A program made the translations under genes and the position numbers. Shown here piece after piece: positions 27,736 to 36,284 of a stretch of 64,000 nucleotides of DNA. The stretch lies in NCBI RefSeq assembly GCF_007827365.1, contig NZ_VISI01000002.1, forward strand, positions 1,183,001-1,247,000. The letters run 5' to 3'. This DNA comes from Olleya sp. Hel_I_94. Its GTDB lineage: Bacteria; Bacteroidota; Bacteroidia; Flavobacteriales; Flavobacteriaceae. The notes under the pieces are model-generated. The model saw nothing but the letters and a program-made list of their open reading frames with translations. It was not told the DNA's origin and did not search any database. Positions within the stretch are counted from its first letter, which is position 1. Every line of letters begins with the position of its first letter.

Positions 27736-28815
27736 ATGATTTTAAAATCTTTAGCGCTTTTAAACTATAAAAATTTCGACTCTAAATCATTCGAGTTTAA
27801 CCATACTATTAACTGCCTTGTTGGTAATAATGGTGTTGGAAAAACCAATGTATTGGATGCAATCTACCATTTATCCTTTGGTAAAAGCTACTTTAATCCT
27901 GTAGCATCACAGAATATTAAATATGACGAAGAGTTTTTTGTTATTAATGGTGAATATGACAAAGACGAAAAAACAGAAAACATTGTAGTAAGTCTGAAAA
28001 AAGGACAAAAAAAAATTATAAAAAGAAACAGTAAAGCTTACGACAAGTTTAGTGATCACATTGGTTTTTTACCTTTAGTGATAATAAGTCCTGCTGACAG
28101 AGATTTAATTATTGAAGGTAGTGATACTAGACGAAAATTTATTGATAGCGTTATTAGCCAAAGCGATAAAAACTACTTAAGTAATTTAATTAATTACAAC
28201 AAAATTTTATCTCAACGTAACTCATTGCTTAAATATTTTGCTGCAAATCACACTTATAATAATGATACTGTAGATGTTTACAACCAACAACTACAACAAT
28301 ATGGAACCCTTGTTTTTGAAAAAAGAAAACAGTTTTTAGAGTCATTTATACCTTTATTTAAGGCTAGATACAAAGCCATAAGTAATAATAACGAGGACGT
28401 TAGTTTAAATTATAAAAGTGACTTATTTGAGGACAGCTTAGAACAATTATTAAAAAAAACAATTAATAAAGACAAGGCATTACAATATACTAGTGTTGGT
28501 GTACATAAGGATGATTTAGAATTTAATTTAGGCGATTATCCAATTAAAAAGTTTGGAAGTCAAGGACAACAAAAATCATTTTTAATTGCGCTTAAATTAG
28601 CACAATTTGATAGTATAAAAGCTATTAGTGGTGATAATCCTATTTTATTATTAGATGATATTTTTGATAAATTAGACGAAACACGTGTAGCACAAATTAT
28701 TAAATTAGTTAATGATGAAAATTTTGGACAAATTTTTATTAGTGACACACATGCCGATCGTACTGAAAACGCTGTTAAACAAGTACATCAATCGTATGAA
28801 ATATTTAAATTATAA
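27736..28815 (+). CDS. recF: DNA replication and repair protein RecF
   Basis: 359 residues. Walker A GNNGVGKT is at 30-37, signature-like [17 protein letters not shown] and Walker [15 protein letters not shown] follow. It loads RecA at gaps with RecOR. The next gene begins 1 nt after the stop region, so the two are co-transcribed. It is oriented away from the TPR-ribH operon. Confidence 0.95.
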   Translation: MILKSLALLNYKNFDSKSFEFNHTINCLVGNNGVGKTNVLDAIYHLSFGKSYFNPVASQNIKYDEEFFVINGEYDKDEKTENIVVSLKKGQKKIIKRNSKAYDKFSDHIGFLPLVIISPADRDLIIEGSDTRRKFIDSVISQSDKNYLSNLINYNKILSQRNSLLKYFAANHTYNNDTVDVYNQQLQQYGTLVFEKRKQFLESFIPLFKARYKAISNNNEDVSLNYKSDLFEDSLEQLLKKTINKDKALQYTSVGVHKDDLEFNLGDYPIKKFGSQGQQKSFLIALKLAQFDSIKAISGDNPILLLDDIFDKLDETRVAQIIKLVNDENFGQIFISDTHADRTENAVKQVHQSYEIFKL

Positions 28816-28816
28816 C

Positions 28817-29230
28817 ATGAAAAAGACGTATTACCTATTATTAATAGTACTAGTGGGATGCTCAAAAAATCCTGAAGATTTAAAGCAACACCTTTCGGGT
28901 TATTGGGAAATAAACGAAGTAACTTTAAGTAATGGTACAAAAAAAGTGTATAATATAAACGAAACAATAGATTATATAACTATAGACAAAGACTCTGTTG
29001 GGTTTAGAAAGAAACTAAAACCAAACTTTAATGGGACTTACCAAACCTCTAAAGATGTTGAACATTTTATTTTTAAAATAGAAAACGACAGTCTTAACCT
29101 TTATTATAAAACACCATTTGCTAACTGGAAGGAAACTATTTTACACGCTAGCAAAGACAAATTACAGATTATGAATCAAAATAAAGATTTGTATTTATAT
29201 AAACGCTACACACCTATAACCGTAGACTAA
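28817..29230 (+). CDS. Lipocalin-like lipoprotein
   Basis: 137 residues from ATG 28817. A short lipoprotein signal ends LIVLVGC with Cys15. The mature part is beta-rich with LSGYWEINEVTLSNGTKK and a final LQIMNQNKDLYLYKRY, as in small lipocalin-like lipoproteins of this phylum. A longer frame from 28712 would overlap recF by 100 nt and bury the signal peptide, so it is rejected. The stop overlaps the next start (TAATG). Confidence 0.8.
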   Translation: MKKTYYLLLIVLVGCSKNPEDLKQHLSGYWEINEVTLSNGTKKVYNINETIDYITIDKDSVGFRKKLKPNFNGTYQTSKDVEHFIFKIENDSLNLYYKTPFANWKETILHASKDKLQIMNQNKDLYLYKRYTPITVD

Positions 29231-29526
29231 TGGCAAAACGAAACAACAACTTACTTAATATCTCTGACGCATTAAAAGATTTTGTTACAGAAAACAACTT
29301 GGAAAAAGGACTGGATAAAGTTAATGTAAAAGACGCTTGGGCAAAATTAATGGGTAATGGTATTACTAATTATACCACAGCAATCGAGCTAAAAAAAGAC
29401 GTACTTTATGTACAACTAAGCTCTAGCGCACTTAGAGAAGAGCTTAGTTATGGTAACCAAAAAATAATTAAGTTATTAAACGAAGAACTAGGTAAAGAAA
29501 TAATTAAAAAACTGATATTGAGATAA
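29230..29526 (+). CDS. DUF721 domain-containing protein
   Basis: 98 residues. It contains the DUF721 core: AWAKLMGNGITNYTTAI, LYVQLSSSALREELSYGNQKIIKLLNEELG. DUF721/DciA-like proteins are associated with replication, and DciA is a helicase operator in bacteria without DnaC. Location after recF fits that, but the role here is inferred. It is translationally coupled to the lipoprotein gene. Confidence 0.85.
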   Translation: MAKRNNNLLNISDALKDFVTENNLEKGLDKVNVKDAWAKLMGNGITNYTTAIELKKDVLYVQLSSSALREELSYGNQKIIKLLNEELGKEIIKKLILR

Positions 29527-29598
29527 TTAAAAATAATACCAGCAAAATATATTTTTTAAAATAAATTAAAATTTACTTTATAGTATTATTAAATATTA

Positions 29599-29606
29599 TA
29601 TCTTTG
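29599..29606 (+). promoter_or_regulatory. -7 element of the first cold-shock gene
   Basis: TATCTTTG, an exact TAnnTTTG match, 31 nt before the ATG. The leader is almost pure A/T with a long T run. Confidence 0.55.
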
Positions 29607-29636
29607 AGACATTATTAACAAATTTTTTTTATTACA

Positions 29637-29828
29637 ATGGCTCAAGGCACAGTAAAATTTTTCAATGATTCTAAAGGATTCGGTTTTATAACTGAAGAAG
29701 GATCAGACAAAGACCATTTCGTACACATCTCTGGACTTATCGACGAAGTTCGTGAAGGTGATGTTGTAGAATTCGACTTACAAGAAGGAAGAAAAGGTAT
29801 GAACGCAGTAAATGTAAAAGTAGTATAA
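29637..29828 (+). CDS. Cold-shock protein CspA family (first copy)
   Basis: 63 residues, one cold-shock domain. RNP1 is KGFGFI (13-19 region) and RNP2 is HFVHIS (27-32). It binds single-stranded RNA/DNA and melts RNA structure. It has its own promoter and its own terminator. It differs from the second copy at only about ten positions, mostly near the N-terminus and in the GSDKD/GVNKD loop. Confidence 0.95.
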   Translation: MAQGTVKFFNDSKGFGFITEEGSDKDHFVHISGLIDEVREGDVVEFDLQEGRKGMNAVNVKVV

Positions 29829-29855
29829 TTATATATTTTCTATTTAAATCATTAC

Positions 29856-29888
29856 AAAAAAAGCCTTTCCACACGGAAAGGCTTTTTT
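29856..29888 (+). terminator. Terminator after first cold-shock gene
   Basis: GCCTTTCC (29863-29870), loop ACAC, GGAAAGGC (29875-29882), then six T. A-rich on the left, so it could also work on the other strand. Confidence 0.9.
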
Positions 29889-29996
29889 AGTTAAAATTGC
29901 TAAAGAATTGAAAATAAATAAAATAAAAGTGCATTATTAAAATTATTGGTACCATCTTTGCAATAATTAAAATAATTAATATTAAATTTTATTACA

Positions 29997-30188
29997 ATGA
30001 GTAAAGGCACAGTAAAATTCTTCAATGACGCTAAAGGTTTTGGATTCATAACAGAAGAAGGTGTAAACAAAGACCATTTTGTACACATTTCAGGATTAAT
30101 CGACGAAGTTCGCGAAGGTGACGAAGTTGAATTCGACTTACAAGAAGGTAAAAAAGGATTAAACGCAGTTAACGTTAAAGTAATTTAA
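29997..30188 (+). CDS. Cold-shock protein CspA family (second copy)
   Basis: 63 residues with the same cold-shock domain (KGFGFI, HFVHIS). It is a tandem paralogue of the gene 168 nt upstream. The duplicated unit includes the ATTACAATG start context. A -7-like CATCTTTG lies upstream, one base off consensus. It has a separate terminator, so the two copies are independent transcription units. Confidence 0.95.
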   Translation: MSKGTVKFFNDAKGFGFITEEGVNKDHFVHISGLIDEVREGDEVEFDLQEGKKGLNAVNVKVI

Positions 30189-30213
30189 CAACTACCATAT
30201 ATCTTTAAGATTA

Positions 30214-30247
30214 AAGCCTCTCTATTTATTTAGAGAGGCTTTTTTTT
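30214..30247 (+). terminator. Terminator after second cold-shock gene
   Basis: AAGCCTCTCTA (30214-30224) pairs with TAGAGAGGCTT (30231-30241), loop of six bases, then a T tract to 30247. Confidence 0.9.
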
Positions 30248-30292
30248 GTTTTAAATCCAAAACACTTCGTAGTCTTTAATTATTAAACAAAA

Positions 30293-30319
30293 AAAAATCC
30301 AGCTAAAAGCTGGATTTTT
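30293..30319 (-). terminator. Terminator of ndk
   Basis: AAAAATCCAGCT (30293-30304) and AGCTGGATTTTT (30308-30319) around a 3-nt loop. On the minus strand it follows the ndk stop by about 22 nt and ends in a T tract. The same hairpin core is used after the DUF5606 gene at 35106. Confidence 0.9.
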
Positions 30320-30341
30320 CTAATATATATAGTTTTAAAAC

Positions 30342-30761
30342 TTAAAACATTTCGCGTCCAGCAAAATGGAAAGCACCTTCAATAGCTGCGTTTTCATCAC
30401 TGTCACTTCCGTGTACTGCATTTTCGCCAATAGACGCTGCATATAATTTACGGATCGTTCCCTCTGCTGCATCAGCAGGATTAGTTGCACCAATTAAAGT
30501 TCTAAAATCTTCAACAGCGTTATCTTTTTCTAAAATAGCAGCTACAATTGGTCCACGTGTCATGTACTCAACTAACTCACCATAAAAAGGTCTTTCACTA
30601 TGTACAGCGTAAAATGCTTCAGCATCTTGCTTAGTCATGTGTGTTAATTTCATTGCAACGATTCTAAAACCTGAAGCGTTAATTTTTTCTAAGATTGCGC
30701 CAATGTACCCTTTTTCAACAGAGTCAGGCTTAAGCATTGTAAATGTTCTGTTAGTTGCCAT
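30342..30761 (-). CDS. ndk: Nucleoside diphosphate kinase
   Basis: 139 residues. It transfers the gamma phosphate between nucleoside di- and triphosphates through phospho-His117 in NAVHGSDS. Other motifs are [13 protein letters not shown] at the start and [18 protein letters not shown] minus-strand -7 element TACTTTTG at 30837-30844 gives a leader of about 70 nt. It is divergent from the DHH gene. Confidence 0.97.
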   Translation of the reverse strand: MATNRTFTMLKPDSVEKGYIGAILEKINASGFRIVAMKLTHMTKQDAEAFYAVHSERPFYGELVEYMTRGPIVAAILEKDNAVEDFRTLIGATNPADAAEGTIRKLYAASIGENAVHGSDSDENAAIEGAFHFAGREMF

Positions 30762-30836
30762 TTTTTTATTTTAATGTTATCTAATTTATTTAAAACAACA
30801 ATCCTTTTATAGTTAAAAGTGCTTGTTAATTTTGTG

Positions 30837-30844
30837 CAAAAGTA
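30837..30844 (-). promoter_or_regulatory. -7 element of ndk
   Basis: TACTTTTG on the minus strand matches TAnnTTTG. A near-consensus TATCTTCG at 30890-30897 on the plus strand would serve the divergent DHH gene. Confidence 0.45.
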
Positions 30845-30903
30845 CGCCATTTATTAAGAAAAACAATATATTCGAATATTAAAAAATTGTATCTTCGTGG
30901 GCT

Positions 30904-31923
30904 ATGACAAAACAAGACATTACAGCAATTAATCAGTTATTAGAAACACCTAAAAAAATTGTAATTGTAAGCCATAAAAATCCTGATGGAGACGCTATTG
31001 GTTCTAGCCTAGCCTTATTTCATTATTTAACAAAAACTAATCACTTAGCTACGGTTATTGTACCAAACGATTATCCAGATTTTTTAAAATGGATTCCTGG
31101 TCAGGATTTGATTTTAAAATATGATAGTCAAAAAGAAGAAAGCGAACAAACAATAAATGAAGCAGATATTATTTTTGCTTTAGATTTTAATGCTTTTCAT
31201 AGAACTGGAGATATGGAACATGTACTTACAGACAGCAGTGCATTAAAAATAATGATTGACCATCATCAACAACCTGATGATTTTGCAAAATATATGTACA
31301 GTGATGTTAGCATGAGCTCGACTTGCGAGATGGTGTATAATTTTATTGACATGCTAGAGGACACAACTATAATAGACATCAATATAGCTACAGCAATTTA
31401 CGTAGGTATTATGACAGATACAGGATCGTTTAGATTTAGATCTACTACAAGTGCAACGCATAGAATAATAGCTAATTTAATAGACAAAGGTGCAGACAAC
31501 ACTATGATACACAATCAAGTATACGATACTAACAGCTATAACCGTTTGCAATTATTAGGTTGTGCTTTAAGTAATTTAAAAGTTGTACCAGAATCTAGAG
31601 CTGCTTACATTACGTTATCTCAAAAAGAATTACAACAATTTGATTATAAAAAAGGAGATACAGAAGGTTTTGTAAACTATGCTTTATCTTTAAACAATGT
31701 TGTACTTGCTGCTATATTTATCGAGGATTTACAACAAGGTATCATTAAAATTTCTTTAAGGTCTAAAGGCGATTTCTCGGTGAACGAAATGTCTAGATCC
31801 CACTTTCAAGGTGGTGGACACACAAATGCTGCAGGAGGAAAAAGCGATGTTAACTTAGAGCAAACCACAGAAAAATTTATTAGTATATTACCACAATACA
31901 AAACAGCACTACATGAAGCGTAA
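30904..31923 (+). CDS. DHH/DHHA1 phosphoesterase (nanoRNase/pAp phosphatase-like)
   Basis: 339 residues. Metal-binding motifs of the DHH domain are NPDGDAIGSS (26-35) and DHH (119-121). The C-terminal DHHA1 domain has GGGHTNAAGG starting at 303. NrnA-type enzymes degrade oligoribonucleotides and pAp. The end overlaps gldI by 11 nt, so the two are coupled. Confidence 0.92.
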   Translation: MTKQDITAINQLLETPKKIVIVSHKNPDGDAIGSSLALFHYLTKTNHLATVIVPNDYPDFLKWIPGQDLILKYDSQKEESEQTINEADIIFALDFNAFHRTGDMEHVLTDSSALKIMIDHHQQPDDFAKYMYSDVSMSSTCEMVYNFIDMLEDTTIIDINIATAIYVGIMTDTGSFRFRSTTSATHRIIANLIDKGADNTMIHNQVYDTNSYNRLQLLGCALSNLKVVPESRAAYITLSQKELQQFDYKKGDTEGFVNYALSLNNVVLAAIFIEDLQQGIIKISLRSKGDFSVNEMSRSHFQGGGHTNAAGGKSDVNLEQTTEKFISILPQYKTALHEA

Positions 31924-32458
31924 TTTAGCCATACTATTACTAATCTTAACTACTGTTTTAAGCTGTAAAACACCGGAAGCTAGAAAACCAAAGTCGGTTA
32001 ACTCTGGCTCTTTTATTGACCAATCTGTTGCTAGAAATAAAGCGTTAAATAAAAAAGAAATTAAAGCAATTGAAGCACTAATAGCTAGTCAACCAGAAAA
32101 TGATTACAAAACCTCAGGCAACGGATTTTGGTACTACTACAATACTAAAATTGAAACTGACAGCATTGTAAAACCTGATTTTGCAGACATTGTAAACTTT
32201 AATTATGACGTAAAAGATTTAGATGGACAAACCATTTATACTCAAGCAGAATTAAAAACTCAAAGTTACGCAATGGACCAACAAGAACTTTTTACAGGTT
32301 TACGTGAAGGTCTAAAACTAATGCAAGCAGGAGAAACGGTAACCTTTTTGTTTCCGTCACACAAGGCTTATGGCTATTATGGAGACGAAAATAAAATAGG
32401 TACTAACATTCCATTAGTTTGTAAAGTAACCGTTAATTCAATAACAAAAAAAGAATAG
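31913..32458 (+). CDS. gldI: Gliding motility lipoprotein GldI (FKBP-type prolyl isomerase)
   Basis: 181 residues. Lipoprotein signal ends TVLSC with Cys18. The C-terminal two thirds is an FKBP fold with DFADIVNFNYDVKD, FTGLREGLKLMQAGE and FPSHKAYGYYGDENKIG. In Flavobacterium GldI is needed for gliding and is thought to help fold secreted motility proteins. The ndk/DHH/gldI neighbourhood matches other Flavobacteriaceae, which supports the name. Confidence 0.9.
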   Translation: MKRNLAILLLILTTVLSCKTPEARKPKSVNSGSFIDQSVARNKALNKKEIKAIEALIASQPENDYKTSGNGFWYYYNTKIETDSIVKPDFADIVNFNYDVKDLDGQTIYTQAELKTQSYAMDQQELFTGLREGLKLMQAGETVTFLFPSHKAYGYYGDENKIGTNIPLVCKVTVNSITKKE

Positions 32459-32477
32459 AAACAAACCCAATATTAAA

Positions 32478-33686
32478 ATGAACAAATTAATTAAAACAAT
32501 GAAACTATTATTGATTGCTCTTTTGGTTAGTATGTCTAACACATCTTGCCAAGAAAAATATCCTGATTTGGAAGACGGATTATATGCCGAATTTGTTACA
32601 AACAAAGGTACTATGGTTGCCAAGTTATTTTACGACAAAGTACCTGTAGTCGTGGCTAATTTTGTTGGCTTAGCAGAAGGTACACATCCAAAACTTGATG
32701 ACTCTTTAAAAGGTAAACCTTTTTATAATGGTGTTACTTTTCATAGAGTAATGGATAAATTTATGATCCAAGGTGGTGACCCAACAGGAACCGGAACTGG
32801 AAGTGCAGGATATAAATTTTTTAGCGAATTTGACACAGACTTAAGTCATGACAAAGCAGGAATTTTATCTATGGCTAATTCTGGTGGATTAGATACTAAT
32901 GGAAGTCAGTTTTTTATTACTGAAATACCTAAGCAAAACTTAGATGCTTTTTACGCAGACGGAAGTTTAAAAAACTGTGGTGCACCAAGAGTAAGTTGTC
33001 ACTCTGTTTTTGGAGAATTAGTTAAAGGTATTGAAGTACAAGACACGATCTCTAACGTTAAAGTTGCACCAGGAAGCAACAAACCATTAGAAGATGTAGT
33101 TATTCAAAAATTAAATATTATCCGTAAAGGTAAAGATGCTAAAGCATTTGATGCTGCAAAAGTTTTTACAGAACAAGAGCCTCTTTTACCTCAAAAATTA
33201 AAAGATTTAGAAGTAAAAGCTCAAGAGATTTTGAAAGAAAAAGCTAAAGAAGCTGCTAATAACTTTAAAAAAGCTAATGCTGATAGACCAGGTGAAGTAA
33301 AAGAATTCCCTACTGGATTAGTTATGATTGTTGAAGCAAATCCAAATGGTGTTACACCAAAACCGTCAGACCAAGTATTAATTGATTGTACTGGATTATT
33401 TGAAGATGGACGTTTCTTCTTTTCTACAATAGAATCTGATGCTAAAAAATATGACCAATACAATGAAGACGCTGCAAAACAAGGTGCATACCAACCTTTT
33501 GCAATGCCTTATAACGAGTCTGCAACTTTAGTCCCTGGTTTTAGAGAAGCTATGCTAAATATGAATGTTGGAGATAAAGCTAGAATATTTGTACCAGGTT
33601 ATTTAGGATATGGTGCTTCAGGTCGTGGTCCAGTACCACCAAATGCAAACCTTATTTTTGATTTAGAAATTGTATCAATCAAATAA
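32478..33686 (+). CDS. Cyclophilin-FKBP fusion prolyl isomerase (lipoprotein-like)
   Basis: 402 residues. A signal region ends in a loose lipobox (NTSC, Cys24); a second in-frame Met at residue 8 could be the start. A cyclophilin domain (about 38-215) has VTFHRVMDKFMIQGGDPTGTG and SQFFIT. A charged helical linker (about 225-275) leads to an FKBP domain (about 300-402) with LVPGFREAMLNMNVGDKA and VPGYLGYGASG. Two unrelated isomerase folds in one exported protein suit a periplasmic chaperone. It is 19 nt after gldI. Confidence 0.93.
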   Translation: MNKLIKTMKLLLIALLVSMSNTSCQEKYPDLEDGLYAEFVTNKGTMVAKLFYDKVPVVVANFVGLAEGTHPKLDDSLKGKPFYNGVTFHRVMDKFMIQGGDPTGTGTGSAGYKFFSEFDTDLSHDKAGILSMANSGGLDTNGSQFFITEIPKQNLDAFYADGSLKNCGAPRVSCHSVFGELVKGIEVQDTISNVKVAPGSNKPLEDVVIQKLNIIRKGKDAKAFDAAKVFTEQEPLLPQKLKDLEVKAQEILKEKAKEAANNFKKANADRPGEVKEFPTGLVMIVEANPNGVTPKPSDQVLIDCTGLFEDGRFFFSTIESDAKKYDQYNEDAAKQGAYQPFAMPYNESATLVPGFREAMLNMNVGDKARIFVPGYLGYGASGRGPVPPNANLIFDLEIVSIK

Positions 33687-33708
33687 ATTACTTCTGTTTT
33701 TCAGAAAA

Positions 33709-33736
33709 AAAAAGCACTCTTTATGAGTGCTTTTTT
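33709..33736 (+). terminator. Terminator of the DHH-gldI-isomerase operon
   Basis: AAAAAGCACTC (33709-33719), loop TTTAT, GAGTGCTTTTT (33725-33735) and further T. It is A-rich on the left and could also act on the minus strand. Confidence 0.9.
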
Positions 33737-34175
33737 TTGTTATAAACAATTTTATAATAGAGACAAAACCTTTATAAAAAACCAAATCCTACTCCTAAAA
33801 AGAAGTAGGATTGTGGCTCCTAACTAAACTAACCAATTACTTCTCTTCGCTTGTAAGAAATAATTTTCCTTTAATGACATCAAAGTGATGTATGCTATTA
33901 ATCAACTATATTATCTTGAAAAGATTATGTCATTTATAAGTATATACGACACATTTCTAGTTTTGGACTTTTTAAATAGAATAAAAATTAAAATTTTAGA
34001 AAAAACAACATGTTATAACACCTAGTTTTTAGCACACAATTAAATGATAGCAAGCCTTACGAGCTATTTATGTTTTCAATATTTATTGAAAAAAAATCCT
34101 ACAATAACAGGATTTTAAAATATTTTTTCACACTTCTAACTAAAAACCAAACTTAATCTATTATATTTTTCAAGC
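33737..34175. other. Non-coding gap with several inverted repeats
   Basis: No reading frame of interest is seen. AATCCTACT (33785-33793) pairs with AGTAGGATT (33804-33812). ACATCA (33877-33882) pairs with TGATGT (33886-33891). TAGTTTTG at 33958-33965 matches TAnnTTTG on the plus strand without a gene behind it, so a small RNA is possible but not shown. Confidence 0.35.
34091..34116 (-). terminator. Probable terminator of mazG
   Basis: AAAATCCT (34093-34100) and AGGATTTT (34109-34116) with an 8-nt loop. On the minus strand it is followed by more T. It lies about 155 nt past the mazG stop, beyond the duplicated segment. Confidence 0.6.
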
Positions 34176-34294
34176 GAAAAAACTGAATATGTGAAAATCT
34201 CAGATTTTCCAATTACTGTTTTTTGGCCTCTTCCCGAAAAACTGAGTATGTGAAAATCTCAGATTTTCCAATTACTGTTTTTTGGCCTCTTCCC
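34176..34294. repeat. Tandem 59-60 bp duplication of the mazG 3' end
   Basis: 34176-34235 and 34236-34294 are two copies of the same segment, with one substitution (34187 versus 34246) and one A-run length difference. The right copy holds the last codons and stop of mazG; the left copy is a spare piece of gene end. Each copy contains the palindrome GAAAATCTCAGATTTTC. Confidence 0.95.
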
Positions 34295-35045
34295 AAAAAA
34301 CATCCATTTCACCCAAAGTCATGTCTTTTAAATCTTTATTTAATGCTTTTGCTTTTGACTCTAAATACTGAAAGCGCTTAGAGAATTTTTTATTAGTACG
34401 CTCTAAAGCGTTTTCTGGATTTATCTTTAAAAATCTAGCGTAATTTACCATAGAGAATAATACATCTCCAAATTCGTCTTCCATTGCATCAGCATCACCT
34501 TTATCAACCTCTGCTTTAAATTCATTCAACTCCTCCTCTACTTTTTCCCATACTTGCTCTGGTTGTTCCCAATCAAAACCTACACCTGCTACTTTTTCTT
34601 GTATTCTGCTTGCTTTAACCAAAGCTGGTAAACTATTAGGTACGCCTTCTAAAACACTTGTTCTTCCTTCTTTTAATTTTAGATTTTCCCAATTACGCTT
34701 GACTTCAGCTTCGTCTTTTACAGTCACATCTCCATAAATATGTGGATGCCTATGGATTAGCTTTTCACAGATACCATTACAAACATCTGCAATATCAAAT
34801 GCTTTTTTCTCACTTCCTATTTTTGCATAAAAAACCATATGCAACATAAGATCTCCTATTTCCTTTTTAACTTCTTCTAAATCGTCTTCTAAAATAGCAT
34901 CACCTAACTCGTACGTTTCCTCAATGGTTAAATGACGTAAGGTTTCCATAGTTTGCTTTTTATCCCAAGGACATTGTTCACGCAGCTCGTCCATAATTGT
35001 CAATAAACGGTCAAATGCTTTTAATTGGTCTGCTCTAGAATTCAT
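34272..35045 (-). CDS. mazG: Nucleoside triphosphate pyrophosphohydrolase MazG
   Basis: 257 residues, the two-domain MazG length. The first domain has E42ExxE46 (EETYE) and E62xxD65, the metal-binding pattern; the second has DAMEDEFGDVLFSMVN. It hydrolyses NTPs to NMPs and pyrophosphate. The end of the gene (EEAKKQ and stop) is part of a tandem duplication. A -7-like TACTTTTA lies at 35063-35070 on this strand. Confidence 0.95.
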   Translation of the reverse strand: MNSRADQLKAFDRLLTIMDELREQCPWDKKQTMETLRHLTIEETYELGDAILEDDLEEVKKEIGDLMLHMVFYAKIGSEKKAFDIADVCNGICEKLIHRHPHIYGDVTVKDEAEVKRNWENLKLKEGRTSVLEGVPNSLPALVKASRIQEKVAGVGFDWEQPEQVWEKVEEELNEFKAEVDKGDADAMEDEFGDVLFSMVNYARFLKINPENALERTNKKFSKRFQYLESKAKALNKDLKDMTLGEMDVFWEEAKKQ

Positions 35046-35105
35046 ATAAAGAAAGGTTTTTGTAAAAGTACGTTGATTTGTTTCATCTTAAAAAATGATA
35101 AACAA

Positions 35106-35131
35106 AAAAATCCAGCAAAAGCTGGATTTTT
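35106..35131 (-). terminator. Terminator of the DUF5606 gene
   Basis: AAAAATCCAGC (35106-35116) and GCTGGATTTTT (35121-35131), loop of four A. On the minus strand it lies about 23 nt after the stop of the gene at 35154. Confidence 0.9.
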
Positions 35132-35153
35132 AATATCTATAAATAAAGTCAAT

Positions 35154-35576
35154 TTATTCTTCTTCGTCAGACGTTTCAGTCTTAGCTGTATCAAAGTCTA
35201 ACATGTTATTTTTTTGTAACATATTATACCATTGTACTACCTTTTTAATATCACTTGGATACACTCTATCCTCATCATAATCTGGTAATACTTCAAAAAA
35301 GTACTCTTCCAATTTATCTTTAGAATCCTTGTGACTAATACTAGTTTGTGCTCCATTTTCTTTGTCTTTAATTTTACTTAAGACATCTTTTAATGGCACT
35401 TCTTCTGTTAAAGTATAAATTGCAATCTCACTTAAAATACTAACGTTTTGTTGTATTCCAACAGACATACGTCTATTATCAATTAAAGATTCGGCTATAA
35501 AGCCACCTCTTGTTTGAGTTACTAATTTATATAATCCAGGTTTACCTGCAATTGCTAATACTTTATCTAAAGCCAT
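35154..35576 (-). CDS. DUF5606 domain-containing protein
   Basis: 140 residues. It begins MALDKVLAIAGKPGLYKLV, followed by TRGGFIAESL and a DYDEDRVYPSDIKKVVQWYN stretch, the pattern of DUF5606 of Bacteroidota. The C-terminus is acidic. The function is unknown. It sits downstream of def and ruvX on the same strand, with a 105-nt gap to def. Confidence 0.85.
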   Translation of the reverse strand: MALDKVLAIAGKPGLYKLVTQTRGGFIAESLIDNRRMSVGIQQNVSILSEIAIYTLTEEVPLKDVLSKIKDKENGAQTSISHKDSKDKLEEYFFEVLPDYDEDRVYPSDIKKVVQWYNMLQKNNMLDFDTAKTETSDEEE

Positions 35577-35681
35577 ATAGTTTCTTGTTTTTAATTATCC
35601 TTTAATCTTCCACTTTGACACTGCACAGTGTAAAAAAATTGGATGGCAAATATCTTATGTTAGTTTGGGTTTTCCAAACGT

Positions 35682-36275
35682 TTAACGTTTCTTTTTCATT
35701 AATGGAAATTTCATGCGATAATCCACATTAATTTTTCCTTTAGAGATGTTAGTTAATTTTCCTTTTATCAAACGCTTTTTTAAAGCAGACAAATGGTCTG
35801 TAAACAAAATCCCTTCGATATGATCATATTCATGCTGAAACACTCTAGCAGCCAAACCATCTAATTCCATTGTTTGCTTGTTAAAGTCTTCATCAAAATA
35901 TTCAATTTTAATATTTGGTTTTCTAAAGACGTCTTCCCTAACATCAGGAATACTTAAACAACCTTCATTAAAAGCCCATTCGTCACCAGATTCCTCTAAA
36001 ATAACTGGGTTAATAAAAGTATGTTTAAAGCTTTTTAAAAAGTCACTTTCCGCTTTACTCATTACTTCTTCATCATCTGCAAAGGGAGTCGCATCTACAA
36101 TAAACATACGGATTGACAACCCAATTTGAGGAGCTGCTAAACCTACACCAAACGATCCATACATGGTCTCGTACATGTTTGCTATTAGTTCTTTTAACTT
36201 TGGGTAATCTTCTGAAATGTCTGTCGCTTTTTTCTTTAAAACGGGATCGCCATAGGCAACAATTGGTAATATCAT
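35682..36275 (-). CDS. def: Peptide deformylase
   Basis: 197 residues. It removes the formyl group from nascent N-termini. Motif 1 is GVGLAAPQIG (43-52), motif 2 EGCLS (104-108) supplies the metal-binding Cys106, and motif 3 HEYDH (148-152) supplies two His and the catalytic Glu149. Tyr150 replaces the usual Ile or Phe. An insert of about 20 acidic residues follows motif 1. It is 9 nt after ruvX. Confidence 0.96.
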   Translation of the reverse strand: MILPIVAYGDPVLKKKATDISEDYPKLKELIANMYETMYGSFGVGLAAPQIGLSIRMFIVDATPFADDEEVMSKAESDFLKSFKHTFINPVILEESGDEWAFNEGCLSIPDVREDVFRKPNIKIEYFDEDFNKQTMELDGLAARVFQHEYDHIEGILFTDHLSALKKRLIKGKLTNISKGKINVDYRMKFPLMKKKR

Positions 36276-36284
36276 ACTAATGTT

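Noticed and set aside
29637..30188. Recent assembly duplication of the cold-shock gene
   Set aside because: The copies differ at many bases and have unrelated terminators, so both are real.
34176..34294. CRISPR-like repeat
   Set aside because: Only two adjacent copies without spacer, and one copy is the end of mazG.
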